Assembly (NCBI GenBank): GCA_018432645.1
Contig: JAHDSP010000558.1
Coordinates: 1 to 10,214, forward strand
Direction of reading: 5' to 3'
Length of the DNA stretch: 10,214 bases
Source: Bacteroidales bacterium
Lineage (GTDB): Bacteria > Bacteroidota > Bacteroidia > Bacteroidales > DTU049
Both the position numbers and the translations under genes were made by a program. Under the pieces are notes generated by a model. It saw nothing but the letters and a program-made list of their open reading frames with translations. It did not search any database and was not told where the DNA came from. Each line of letters opens with the position of its first letter. The first letter of the stretch is position 1. Positions 1 to 5,536 of the stretch are shown here, piece by piece.

Positions 1-138
1 ATAGGAAATGAAATAGAATATACTAATAAAAGTATCATTATTCGTAGTACCCATAATGCTAATGGAGTGAATGACTTTACTGGCTTCATTTTTTATTACA
101 AAATTATTACAATTATTTTTATTTACAGAATTAATTAA
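1..138 (+). CDS. Possible C-terminal end of an unknown protein (5' truncated)
   Basis: Frame 1 is open from the window edge to a TAA at 136-138, giving 45 residues. The first 34 or so residues look protein-like, with mixed polar and aromatic residues including RSTHNANGVNDFTGF. The last ten are hydrophobic and repetitive, as expected from translated AT-rich spacer. The real reading frame may therefore end or shift slightly earlier. No family is recognised. The open stretch is short enough to occur by chance in AT-rich DNA, so this is a weak call that rests on the amino-acid make-up alone. Confidence 0.3.
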   Translation: MGNEIEYTNKSIIIRSTHNANGVNDFTGFIFYYKIITIIFIYRIN

Positions 139-182
139 TTTAAAAAAAACTAAAAGCTAGTTTAAAATACTGTGTAATTAAT

Positions 183-216
183 GGTTCTATAACGTTTTGT
201 ATGGGTAAAGATTAAA
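183..216 (+). repeat. Solo end of the MITE-like element
   Basis: The first 14 bases, ggttctataacgtt, are identical to the terminal repeat of the 231-bp element at 3927-4157. The following 20 bases match that element's left end with 3 mismatches (31 of 34 overall). No inverted partner (aacgttatagaacc) occurs before the rseP gene, so this is a solo or decayed end rather than a complete copy. Confidence 0.7.
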
Positions 217-225
217 CTTTTTTCA

Positions 226-237
226 GGGCTAAAGCCC
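226..237. repeat. Small palindrome GGGCT-AA-AGCCC
   Basis: A perfect 5-bp stem with a 2-base centre directly follows the solo MITE end. The surrounding string (cagggctaaagcccacac) resembles short dispersed repeats I recall from Bacteroidota intergenic DNA. That recollection could not be tested here. Confidence 0.45.
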
Positions 238-256
238 ACACCACTTTCATTATTAT

Positions 257-291
257 TGATAAGTGATAGGTGATAAGTGATAAGTGATGGT
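257..291 (+). repeat. Heptamer array (TGATAAG)x5
   Basis: Five consecutive 7-base units read TGATAAG, TGATAGG, TGATAAG, TGATAAG and TGATGGT. Unit boundaries fall at 257, 264, 271, 278 and 285. The block is complementary in theme to a second five-unit array at 356-390, so the pair forms a long imperfect inverted repeat around a 64-base loop. A 7-base period shifts the frame with each unit, which argues against coding use. Confidence 0.85.
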
Positions 292-355
292 TAGACTAAA
301 TGAAATGTTGAGAAAAATAATAGTTTTTTATTAATTAACTTATAAACACTTTTAT

Positions 356-390
356 CTATCACTCATCGCCCATCACTAATCACTAATTAC
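356..390 (-). repeat. Second heptamer array, opposite orientation
   Basis: Five 7-base units on the plus strand read CTATCAC, TCATCGC, CCATCAC, TAATCAC and TAATTAC. On the minus strand they read as GTGATNN-type units, the same theme as the array at 257-291. The two arrays are equal in length (35 bases) and face each other. Confidence 0.8.
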
Positions 391-408
391 CTCTTTATTG
401 TCTGAACT

Positions 409-443
409 GGGATTTGTGGGATTAAAGGATTTTTGGGATTGAA
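409..443 (+). repeat. Tandem GGGATTNNN block (9-9-8-9 bases)
   Basis: Four units begin at 409, 418, 427 and 435: GGGATTTGT, GGGATTAAA, GGATTTTT and GGGATTGAA. The preceding bases (tgtctgaact) and this block together resemble an interspersed repeat that I recall from many Bacteroidota genomes. The unit pattern is directly visible; the family membership is recollection. Confidence 0.7.
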
Positions 444-460
444 TTGCTTATTATTGCTTA

Positions 461-598
461 TTTGTGTGCATTTGTGGATTAATTTATTACTAATATCTTG
501 CTAAACTCCTTATCCCATCACTAATCCCGTATCAACTAATCAACTCATCAACTAATCAACTTTAATTTCTCATTTGTGCCCATTTGTGGATTAATTTA
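461..598 (+). repeat. Pair of direct repeats around catttgtggattaattta
   Basis: The 18-base string catttgtggattaattta occurs at 469-486 and again at 581-598. With the eight bases before each copy, the match is 26 bases with 2 mismatches (461-486 and 573-598). The octamer array lies between the copies. The second copy ends 20 bases from the 3' end of rseP. There is no gene in this stretch. Confidence 0.75.
531..562 (+). repeat. Octamer array (ATCAACTN)x4
   Basis: Four consecutive 8-base units begin at 531, 539, 547 and 555: ATCAACTA, ATCAACTC, ATCAACTA and ATCAACTT. The first seven bases are identical in all four; only the eighth changes. The block is non-coding and close to the rseP 3' end. 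Confidence 0.85.
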
Positions 599-617
599 CA
601 ACAATTTAACAATTAAA

Positions 618-1946
618 TTATCTAAATAATCTAATGACATCATTGAGGTTAGCATAGATTACAAGTGCTAAAAGAAATATTAGTCCCACATATTGAGCAG
701 CTATTAAAAATTTCTCTGATGGTTTGCGACGGGTAATCATTTCTACTAATACAAATAAAATATGTCCTCCATCTAAGCCTGGAATAGGAATAATATTCAA
801 TACTGCTAACATTATAGACAAAAATGCAGTTAAATTCCAGAATGCTAACCAATCCCATTGACCTGGGAAGATTTTTCCCATTGTTATAAAACCACCCAAT
901 CCTTCATATCCTTTTATATCTTTTGAGAATATTAATTTTAATTGCTTCACATATGAAGTCAATACTTCCCAGGTTCTACTAAATCCCTTAGGTATTGATT
1001 GCCAAAATGAATATTTAAAAGATTGTATTTCAAAAAATTTAGATAAATCTGATACAGGTATTACACCAATAATACCAGTAGAAGGCACATTTACATTTAG
1101 AGCTATAGTATCATTATTTCTCAAAACCCAAAGAGTAACTTCTTGATTTTTATTTTTTTGTAATAATGCCTTTATATCTGAAAAATAAGGTACTAAGGAA
1201 TCTTGAACACCTATAATATGATCTCCTTTTTGCAAACCAGCCTCCGCTGCAGCACTATTAGTGGCAACAGAATCAATAATAAAAGGAAAACGAGGTAAAA
1301 AATATTGTACAGGCTCATCTTGTTTTATCAGTTTATTCAAAAAATCAGAAGGTATAGCTATAGATACAGTGCTATCGCCACGTTGTGCTATGATAGTATT
1401 CCCTTTCTCTAAAAGTAATGTAGGTATAATTTCTGTAAATGAATTAACTGGATGCTCATCGATAGCTATGACTAAATCCCCGTTTTTCATTCCTAATGCT
1501 TGAAAAGTGCTATCTACAGCTAATCCATATTTCAATGAAGAATTAGGTAAATATTGCTCACCTACATTCCATAAAATGAAAATATTTATAATTATGGCCA
1601 AAATGACGTTCATAAGGACACCACCGAATAATATCAGGAAACGTTGCCAGGCTTTTTTACTTCTAAATTCCCATGGTTGAGGTTCTTTCTTTAGGTGTTC
1701 AGTGTCCATGCTTTCATCTACCATACCAGCTATCTTAGTATAACCTCCTAATGGTATCCATCCGATGCCGTATTCAGTGCCTTTATAATTAAATTTTAAT
1801 AAGCTAAATTTATAATCAAAAAAGATATAAAACTTTTCTACTTTTACTTTAAAAATTTTTGCAAATAAAAAATGTCCAAATTCATGTACTAAGACTAATA
1901 TGCTTAGTGAAAAAAGTAATTGAAGGATTTTAATCAAAACTACCAT
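618..1946 (-). CDS. rseP: RseP-type site-2 (M50) intramembrane zinc protease
   Basis: RseP cleaves transmembrane segments of regulatory proteins (the anti-sigma factor RseA in E. coli) and clears remnant signal peptides in the inner membrane. The protein has 442 residues, the usual length. The zinc-binding HEFGH motif is at residues 21-25 inside the first membrane helix. A PLGGY loop follows at 65-69 and a second hydrophobic helix at about 102-126. Two PDZ-like domains lie at about 130-205 (degenerate) and 222-290. The second active-site motif, N384 to D392 (NIIPIPGLDGG), supplies the third zinc ligand, Asp392. The last helix is at about 415-433. All catalytic residues are present, so it should be active. 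The ATG starts 4 bases after the dxr stop, so it is the last gene of the operon. In E. coli rseP also lies near dxr, with other genes between. Its substrate here is unknown. Confidence 0.96.
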   Translation of the reverse strand: MVVLIKILQLLFSLSILVLVHEFGHFLFAKIFKVKVEKFYIFFDYKFSLLKFNYKGTEYGIGWIPLGGYTKIAGMVDESMDTEHLKKEPQPWEFRSKKAWQRFLILFGGVLMNVILAIIINIFILWNVGEQYLPNSSLKYGLAVDSTFQALGMKNGDLVIAIDEHPVNSFTEIIPTLLLEKGNTIIAQRGDSTVSIAIPSDFLNKLIKQDEPVQYFLPRFPFIIDSVATNSAAAEAGLQKGDHIIGVQDSLVPYFSDIKALLQKNKNQEVTLWVLRNNDTIALNVNVPSTGIIGVIPVSDLSKFFEIQSFKYSFWQSIPKGFSRTWEVLTSYVKQLKLIFSKDIKGYEGLGGFITMGKIFPGQWDWLAFWNLTAFLSIMLAVLNIIPIPGLDGGHILFVLVEMITRRKPSEKFLIAAQYVGLIFLLALVIYANLNDVIRLFR

Positions 1947-1950
1947 AAGT

Positions 1951-3117
1951 TTATTTTATTTGTTTAATGATTTCTTTTGTTTTTTGTCTAACTTCTGCAT
2001 CAATATTTATCAATTGTTCTAAATCTGATATAGGAGCAGGATTAACTGTTTCTAATGATTTCACTACTACTTGATACATCATATTAAATTTAATTTCATT
2101 ATTTAAAAAAGCCCTCACAGCGACTTCATTAGCAGCATTAAGGGCACATGGCATTATGCCACCTACTTTCAAAATATCATAAGCTAATTGCAAATGTGGG
2201 AAAAGCTTCAGATTTGGTTTTTCGAAAGTAAGAGAATGTAGCTCAATAAAATCTGGAGTAGCAATATTAGTAGGCAATCTGTAAGGATAAGTAAGAGAAT
2301 ACAAAATAGGTATTCTCATATCTGGAATTCCCAACTGTGCTTTTATAGAGCCATCTACAAAAGCAACCATCGAATGTATTATAGATTCTGGATGTATTAC
2401 AACATCAATATTTTCGGGATTAATGCCAAAGAGCCAATGAGCTTCTATCACTTCGAACCCTTTATTCATCATAGTAGCAGAATCGATAGTAATTTTATCT
2501 CCCATTTGCCAACTTGGATGAGAGAGTGCCTCATTAATAGTTATAGAATCGAAATCTTCAGCATTACGATTTTTAAAAGGGCCACCAGAGGCAGTTAAAA
2601 TAAGTTTGCTCACAGTATTTAAATTTTCACCTTGCAAACATTGGAATATCGCAGAGTGCTCACTATCTATAGGTACTAGAGAAGCATTATTAGTTTTAAT
2701 AGCTTTAAATAACAGCTCTCCAGCAACTACTAAAGCTTCTTTAGTAGCTAATGCCATTCTTTTACCTGCTTTAGCTGCTCTCAATGTTGGTTGCAAACCA
2801 GCAAAGCCTACCAAAGCTATTACGAGCTCATCAATGTTTTCACTTTCAGCTACATGATTTATAGATTCTGCTCCAGCAAATACTTTAATATCAGTATCTT
2901 TCAATGATTCTTTTAGAGTTAAATATAAAGTTTCGTTATTGATAACTACTGTATTAGGATTATATTCTAATGCTTGTTTGATGAGTAGATCTACATTATC
3001 ATTGGCAGTTAATGCTTCTACACTGAATACATCAGGAAACATTCTGACAAGGTCTAGAGTTTGTCTACCAATAGAGCCAGTAGAACCTAATATCGATAAA
3101 CGTATTTTTTCACTCAT
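1951..3117 (-). CDS. dxr: 1-deoxy-D-xylulose 5-phosphate reductoisomerase
   Basis: Dxr (IspC) rearranges and reduces DXP to 2-C-methyl-D-erythritol 4-phosphate with NADPH and a divalent metal, the committed step of the MEP isoprenoid pathway; it is the fosmidomycin target and acts in the cytoplasm. Numbered from the ATG at 3117 (388 residues): the dinucleotide-binding GSTGSIG is at 11-17 and the ATKEALV helix start at about 124-130. The PIDSEH segment carries metal ligands D151 and E153. A conserved block from H200 to about F230 contains MMNKG with N218 and K219 and the third ligand E222. The PESIIHSMV segment follows at 243-251. All key residues are present. A TTG start at 3123 would add two residues, but the ATG at 3117 overlaps the upstream stop as ATGA, the classic sign of translational coupling, so I chose it. 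Confidence 0.97.
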   Translation of the reverse strand: MSEKIRLSILGSTGSIGRQTLDLVRMFPDVFSVEALTANDNVDLLIKQALEYNPNTVVINNETLYLTLKESLKDTDIKVFAGAESINHVAESENIDELVIALVGFAGLQPTLRAAKAGKRMALATKEALVVAGELLFKAIKTNNASLVPIDSEHSAIFQCLQGENLNTVSKLILTASGGPFKNRNAEDFDSITINEALSHPSWQMGDKITIDSATMMNKGFEVIEAHWLFGINPENIDVVIHPESIIHSMVAFVDGSIKAQLGIPDMRIPILYSLTYPYRLPTNIATPDFIELHSLTFEKPNLKLFPHLQLAYDILKVGGIMPCALNAANEVAVRAFLNNEIKFNMMYQVVVKSLETVNPAPISDLEQLINIDAEVRQKTKEIIKQIK

Positions 3118-3875
3118 TGCCAAAAATTTTCTGGATTTACAGCATCACCATTTAAAAATACAGATATTTCTATAAATGAATTTGTAGGCTTTGCTACACC
3201 TATGATTTCATTAGTTTTCACATTAGTACCTATACCTACATTGACTTTGGCTAAATTTTTGTATATTGAAATCATATTATTTTTATGTTGTATGATTACT
3301 TGCTTGGCATTAAGACTAGAAATGTAACTAGTATCTATCACAATTCCGTCGTTCATAGCTTTAATGTTTTCAGAGGCTTTTGTAAGTAATCGGATAGATT
3401 TAGGTGATGGATTTTCATTAAATTTTTTTGTTATTTGGATATTACTCAGAGGTAGAGATAATTTTATTTTTTTTAAATTCAAATTTTCGGGATTAAAATA
3501 AAATGCTCTTAAAGTTTTATTGTAATTAGTATCTAATGTAATCAATAGATTATGTAAATTTTTATAATAAACTTCTCTTTGTTCTAAAATATCAACAAGG
3601 CTATCAGTTTTTTTAGCTAAATTATATGCCATTTCTTTTTCTTTGATATCACCATAGCCAGGTATATATTGCCTGAGAGGTGTATAAGCTATTAAAATAG
3701 TCGTTAAGACAATTAATATTAATATAAATAAGGCTAGAAATAATAAAAATCTCAGTCTAGTCAAATAAATAGAAAATATGACCTCTAAATTATCTATTCT
3801 TCGTAAAATCAATAAATACGGATGTCTGAAATTTCTAAATAATTGCTTTGGAGTAAATTTAAAATATTTTTTCAC
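3114..3875 (-). CDS. Membrane-anchored LytM/M23-like protein lacking the catalytic residues
   Basis: The protein has 253 residues. A basic N-terminal tail is followed by one strong membrane helix at about 41-63, then the segment TPLRQYIPGYGD (65-76), a likely coiled coil at about 78-115, and a C-terminal LytM-like fold at about 145-250. The fold is recognised from IKAMNDGIVI, VIIQHKNNMISIYKNL and the closing NGDAVNPENFW. Active M23 peptidases need an HxxxD motif and an HxH motif; here the HxH position reads SFIEISVF and no HxxxD is seen. It is therefore probably a non-cleaving periplasmic domain, like the LytM factors that activate wall amidases or act as scaffolds. That role is inference. 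The start is GTG (GTG AAA AAA), because an in-frame TGA lies 7 codons upstream with no ATG between. It is the first gene of the operon with dxr and rseP. Confidence 0.85.
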   Translation of the reverse strand: MKKYFKFTPKQLFRNFRHPYLLILRRIDNLEVIFSIYLTRLRFLLFLALFILILIVLTTILIAYTPLRQYIPGYGDIKEKEMAYNLAKKTDSLVDILEQREVYYKNLHNLLITLDTNYNKTLRAFYFNPENLNLKKIKLSLPLSNIQITKKFNENPSPKSIRLLTKASENIKAMNDGIVIDTSYISSLNAKQVIIQHKNNMISIYKNLAKVNVGIGTNVKTNEIIGVAKPTNSFIEISVFLNGDAVNPENFWQ

Positions 3876-3901
3876 TACGTAGATATTGCTTTTTCAATTT
3901 G

Positions 3902-3909
3902 CAAATTTC
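3902..3909 (-). promoter_or_regulatory. Weak -7-like box for the LytM-like/dxr/rseP operon
   Basis: On the minus strand this reads GAAATTTG, one base away from the Bacteroidota -7 pattern TAnnTTTG, and it lies 27-34 bases ahead of the GTG start. No TTTG box is present at the usual 19-21 base spacing; that position falls at or inside the end of the 231-bp insertion. The call is tentative. Confidence 0.3.
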
Positions 3910-3926
3910 GTAAAAATAAATTAAAT

Positions 3927-4157
3927 GGTTCTATAACGTTTTGAGTTGGTAAAGATTAAAATATACTAATTTTATTAAAATGAATTTTATTTATTACTGG
4001 ATAATCAAGTATTAACCAAAAAGTTCTCAAAGAAAGCACAAAAAACACAGAGAATAATAGAATTAAAAAACTTATATCTGGCACTTTGTGAACTTTGTGT
4101 AATATCTTCGTGCCCTTTGTGGTAAAATAATTTATCCACAATTAACGTTATAGAACC
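3927..4157. mobile_element. 231-bp MITE-like element with 8-bp target duplication
   Basis: The ends are perfect 14-bp inverted repeats (ggttctataacgtt at 3927-3940; aacgttatagaacc at 4144-4157), with weaker similarity for a further 15 or so bases inward. Identical 8-base sequences, aattaaat, abut both ends (3919-3926 and 4158-4165), as expected of a target-site duplication. The interior is an imperfect palindrome. The left arm, read on the minus strand, and the right arm, read on the plus strand, both carry ctttgtg/gtgctttctttg-type strings (about 4013-4055 and 4081-4123). It has no credible gene; a 61-codon minus-strand reading frame inside is translated repeat. It lies 52 bases upstream of the operon start and 66 bases upstream of the tRNA. 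Eight-base duplications are made by several IS families, including IS1595 and ISL3, so the mobilising transposase is not known. Confidence 0.85.
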
Positions 4158-4181
4158 AATTAAATCATAATATAATATCTA

Positions 4182-4212
4182 TTTGCACATTAATAATTTT
4201 TTTATAATTTTG
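4182..4212 (+). promoter_or_regulatory. Bacteroidota-type promoter of tRNA-Arg
   Basis: TTTG at 4182-4185 and TAATTTTG at 4205-4212 are separated by 19 bases, matching the TTTG-N19-21-TAnnTTTG pattern used by the primary sigma factor of this phylum. The -7 box ends 11 bases before the first base of the mature tRNA, so transcription would start just ahead of it. It lies to the right of the 231-bp insertion, which left it intact. Confidence 0.7.
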
Positions 4213-4223
4213 CAAAATAAAAG

Positions 4224-4297
4224 GGCTCCGTAGCTCAATTGAATAGAGCATCTGACTACGGATCAGAAGGTTGTGGGTTTGAGTCCCTCCGGAGTCA
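4224..4297 (+). tRNA. tRNA-Arg (anticodon ACG)
   Basis: The 74-base cloverleaf is complete: acceptor GGCTCCG/CGGAGTC (one G-U pair), D stem GCTC/GAGC, anticodon stem TCTGA/TCAGA with loop CTACGGA, and discriminator A4297. Anticodon ACG (4258-4260) reads CGN arginine codons, with A34 normally converted to inosine by TadA. CCA is not encoded. There are two oddities. The D loop has G18-A19 instead of G18-G19, and the T loop reads TTTGAGT instead of TTCGAGT, so the normal G19-C56 elbow pair becomes A19-U56. The T stem GTGGG/CCCTC has a U50-U64 mismatch. The gene has its own promoter and a following hairpin, so it is probably expressed alone. Confidence 0.95.
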
Positions 4298-4302
4298 TTA
4301 AA

Positions 4303-4347
4303 AAAACGGTGATTAATTTTAACACTTAATAAATTAATCACTGTTTT
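4303..4347. terminator. Long hairpin behind tRNA-Arg, probable terminator
   Basis: The arms aaaacggtgattaattt (4303-4319) and aaattaatcactgtttt (4331-4347) pair over 17 bases with a single G-U pair and an 11-base loop. An A tract precedes and a T tract closes the stem, so it could stop transcription from either side. It starts 6 bases after the tRNA. Confidence 0.7.
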
Positions 4348-4361
4348 GTATTTTAAAAGAA

Positions 4362-4388
4362 TAGCTTTACTAGCACATTCACAAAATA
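4362..4388 (+). repeat. Left direct repeat of the accessory island
   Basis: The last 21 bases of this copy (4368-4388) are identical to 5773-5793, and with the preceding tagct the match is 27 against 28 bases. The two copies bound the stretch with the two small genes and the palindrome. The core contains ctagcacattcacaaaat. Confidence 0.8.
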
Positions 4389-4447
4389 ACTTAGTTATTA
4401 GTTAAACGCATTATTCAATAAAATTGTATTTTTGTAAAAAATGTTTA

Positions 4448-4489
4448 TATATTTGTAAAAAAATTGTTTATAAGAATGTTTTATATTTG
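4448..4489 (+). promoter_or_regulatory. Two TATATTTG boxes upstream of the lipoprotein gene
   Basis: TATATTTG occurs at 4448-4455 and at 4482-4489, both fitting the -7 pattern TAnnTTTG. Good TTTG partners at 19-21 bases are not visible; an ATTG lies 21 bases before the first box. The area also has a near-direct repeat of tttgtaaaaa..tgttta (4431-4447 and 4452-4470), so the boxes could be chance products of repeat sequence. If real, the transcript would carry a leader of roughly 160-200 bases before the lipoprotein ATG. Confidence 0.35.
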
Positions 4490-4530
4490 TTGTGTAAATA
4501 AGACATTATGGGCAATTTTAAACAAATTAT

Positions 4531-4624
4531 TGGTCAAGAGAAGGGCTGACCACCCAGTATGAAAGAAAATAACTAAAGTGGAGTTCAGAAACCACTAAAA
4601 AAACGGGGCGGAATCCGAAAAGCC
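4531..4624 (+). other. Possible structured leader before the lipoprotein gene
   Basis: This stretch is richer in G and C than its surroundings and contains paired segments: tggtca/tgacca (4531-4536 with 4547-4552), agtgg/ccact (4577-4581 with 4592-4596) and a GGC/GCC pairing (4607-4609 with 4622-4624) around ggaatcc. A 13-codon open frame (4508-4549, ending at a TGA) runs into the first hairpin. It does not match any riboswitch or RNA family that I can name. It could be a leader RNA, a decayed mobile-element end, or unconstrained spacer. Confidence 0.3.
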
Positions 4625-4658
4625 ATATGAGTAGGAAGATTTTAAAAAACAAAAATTT

Positions 4659-5030
4659 ATGAAAAATAAAATTGTTTATTTGTTAATTTTATTTGCCTTA
4701 CTTACTTCTTGCTCACAGAGTAAAAAGGTAGAAGGTGAATGGCAATTCTTATATATAACACCTATTGATAGCATTAAATCAGAAGGTGACTTACTTGCTT
4801 TTGCTTGGTTGAATATTCTTGCTGATACATCAATTATAACTTTTAGGAATGACTCGCTTTTTGTTAATAACCTTTTTCAATCTAAATACAAATTGAAAAA
4901 TAGTGCAATATATTTTAAAGAGGGAGATTCTTTAATAAAGGCCTATGACTACATCATCAGTAATGATACTTTAATTTTAGAAAACTCTACTGATAGCGTA
5001 ATAATTAAAATGAAGAAAAAAAGCTCATAA
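4659..5030 (+). CDS. Small secreted lipoprotein of unknown function
   Basis: The 123-residue product has a short positive start (MKNK), a hydrophobic core and the lipobox LLTSC, with Cys18 as the lipidated residue, so it should be exported and anchored in a membrane by signal peptidase II processing. The mature part starts SQSKKVEGEWQF and then shows alternating hydrophobic/polar strands with repeated D-S/T-I/L elements (DTSIITFRNDSLFV, NDTLILENSTDSVII). This is the style of small lipocalin-like or beta-barrel lipoproteins of Bacteroidota, where GEW/G-x-W near the N-terminus is common. No specific family is recognised. The ATG is preceded by the A-rich aaaaacaaaaattt, normal for this phylum. 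It lies inside the repeat-bounded island. Confidence 0.75.
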   Translation: MKNKIVYLLILFALLTSCSQSKKVEGEWQFLYITPIDSIKSEGDLLAFAWLNILADTSIITFRNDSLFVNNLFQSKYKLKNSAIYFKEGDSLIKAYDYIISNDTLILENSTDSVIIKMKKKSS

Positions 5031-5102
5031 CACAAGGCTATAAGCAAGTGGGCAGAAAGTGCTAATTTGATAGGTATTGCTTATAATAAACTTTATCGTA
5101 AC

Positions 5103-5387
5103 TTGAAAATAATTATATTCCTGATTATAGGGATAAATTTAATTGGAAAATATCAATGTAATAAAACAGGCAATTATCATTATGGAGACTCTACTTATTA
5201 TTTTGACACTACTGTAATTGTTACCATTACAAAAGAAAAAAATTTTTTAATCAATATCCTTGATGTAACATTAAAGATTAATACAAATGGTGAATTCGGA
5301 GGTGGTTTATATCCTGATTGTGCATATCATGGTTTTGGTGTCTATTTTATTAATGATAGTGTTTTAATACATATCAAGACGGATTAG
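5103..5387 (+). CDS. Small exported protein, apparently frameshifted at its 3' end
   Basis: There are about 94 residues from a TTG at 5103 (TTG AAA ATA ATT), which directly precedes a hydrophobic segment (IIIFLIIGINLIG) like a signal peptide or anchor. An earlier in-frame TTG at 5067 adds 12 residues that look like translated spacer. The body contains GDSTYYFDTTVIVTI, a KINTNGEFGGGLYPDC segment and YHGFGVYFINDSVLIHI. The frame stops at the TAG 5385-5387. Shifting by one base (equivalent to one lost base near 5378-5383) continues as GLGCFTSLNYKGKKI to a TAA at 5426-5428, which looks like a natural end. It may be a recent pseudogene, a sequencing error, or a gene that truly stops early. The ATG-to-TTG start change fits decay. 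No family name can be given. Confidence 0.5.
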   Translation: MKIIIFLIIGINLIGKYQCNKTGNYHYGDSTYYFDTTVIVTITKEKNFLINILDVTLKINTNGEFGGGLYPDCAYHGFGVYFINDSVLIHIKTD

Positions 5388-5536
5388 GCTGTTTTACTTC
5401 ACTTAATTATAAAGGAAAGAAAATATAAAAAGAATAATTTTTATTAAAATTGGCATTTAGATAATAAAGTTTTTTAAACATTTTGTAATAAAAGAATACC
5501 TTTACAATAATTAGTAAGCTCGAGCAATACCGCATT

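Noticed and set aside
257..390. CRISPR array
   Set aside because: The units are 7 bases with no unique spacers, no repeats of 23-40 bases occur, and no cas genes are present.
1261..3175. Plus-strand reading frames across rseP and dxr
   Set aside because: They are antisense shadows; the minus-strand frames carry complete family motifs.
3956..4141. 61-codon minus-strand reading frame beginning MWINYFTTKG
   Set aside because: It lies entirely inside the 231-bp MITE and is translated ctttgtg-type repeat sequence. It has no protein-like features apart from chance hydrophobic runs.
4224..4347. Integrase-type insertion into the 3' end of tRNA-Arg
   Set aside because: No duplicate of the tRNA 3' end is seen elsewhere in the window and there is no integrase gene. 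The island repeats lie outside the tRNA.
4606..4650. gaaaagccatatgag as a possible group II intron domain V fragment
   Set aside because: The start resembles the AGCCGTATG of domain V, but the matching 3' half (TACGGTT-type) is absent and no intron-encoded reverse transcriptase is nearby.
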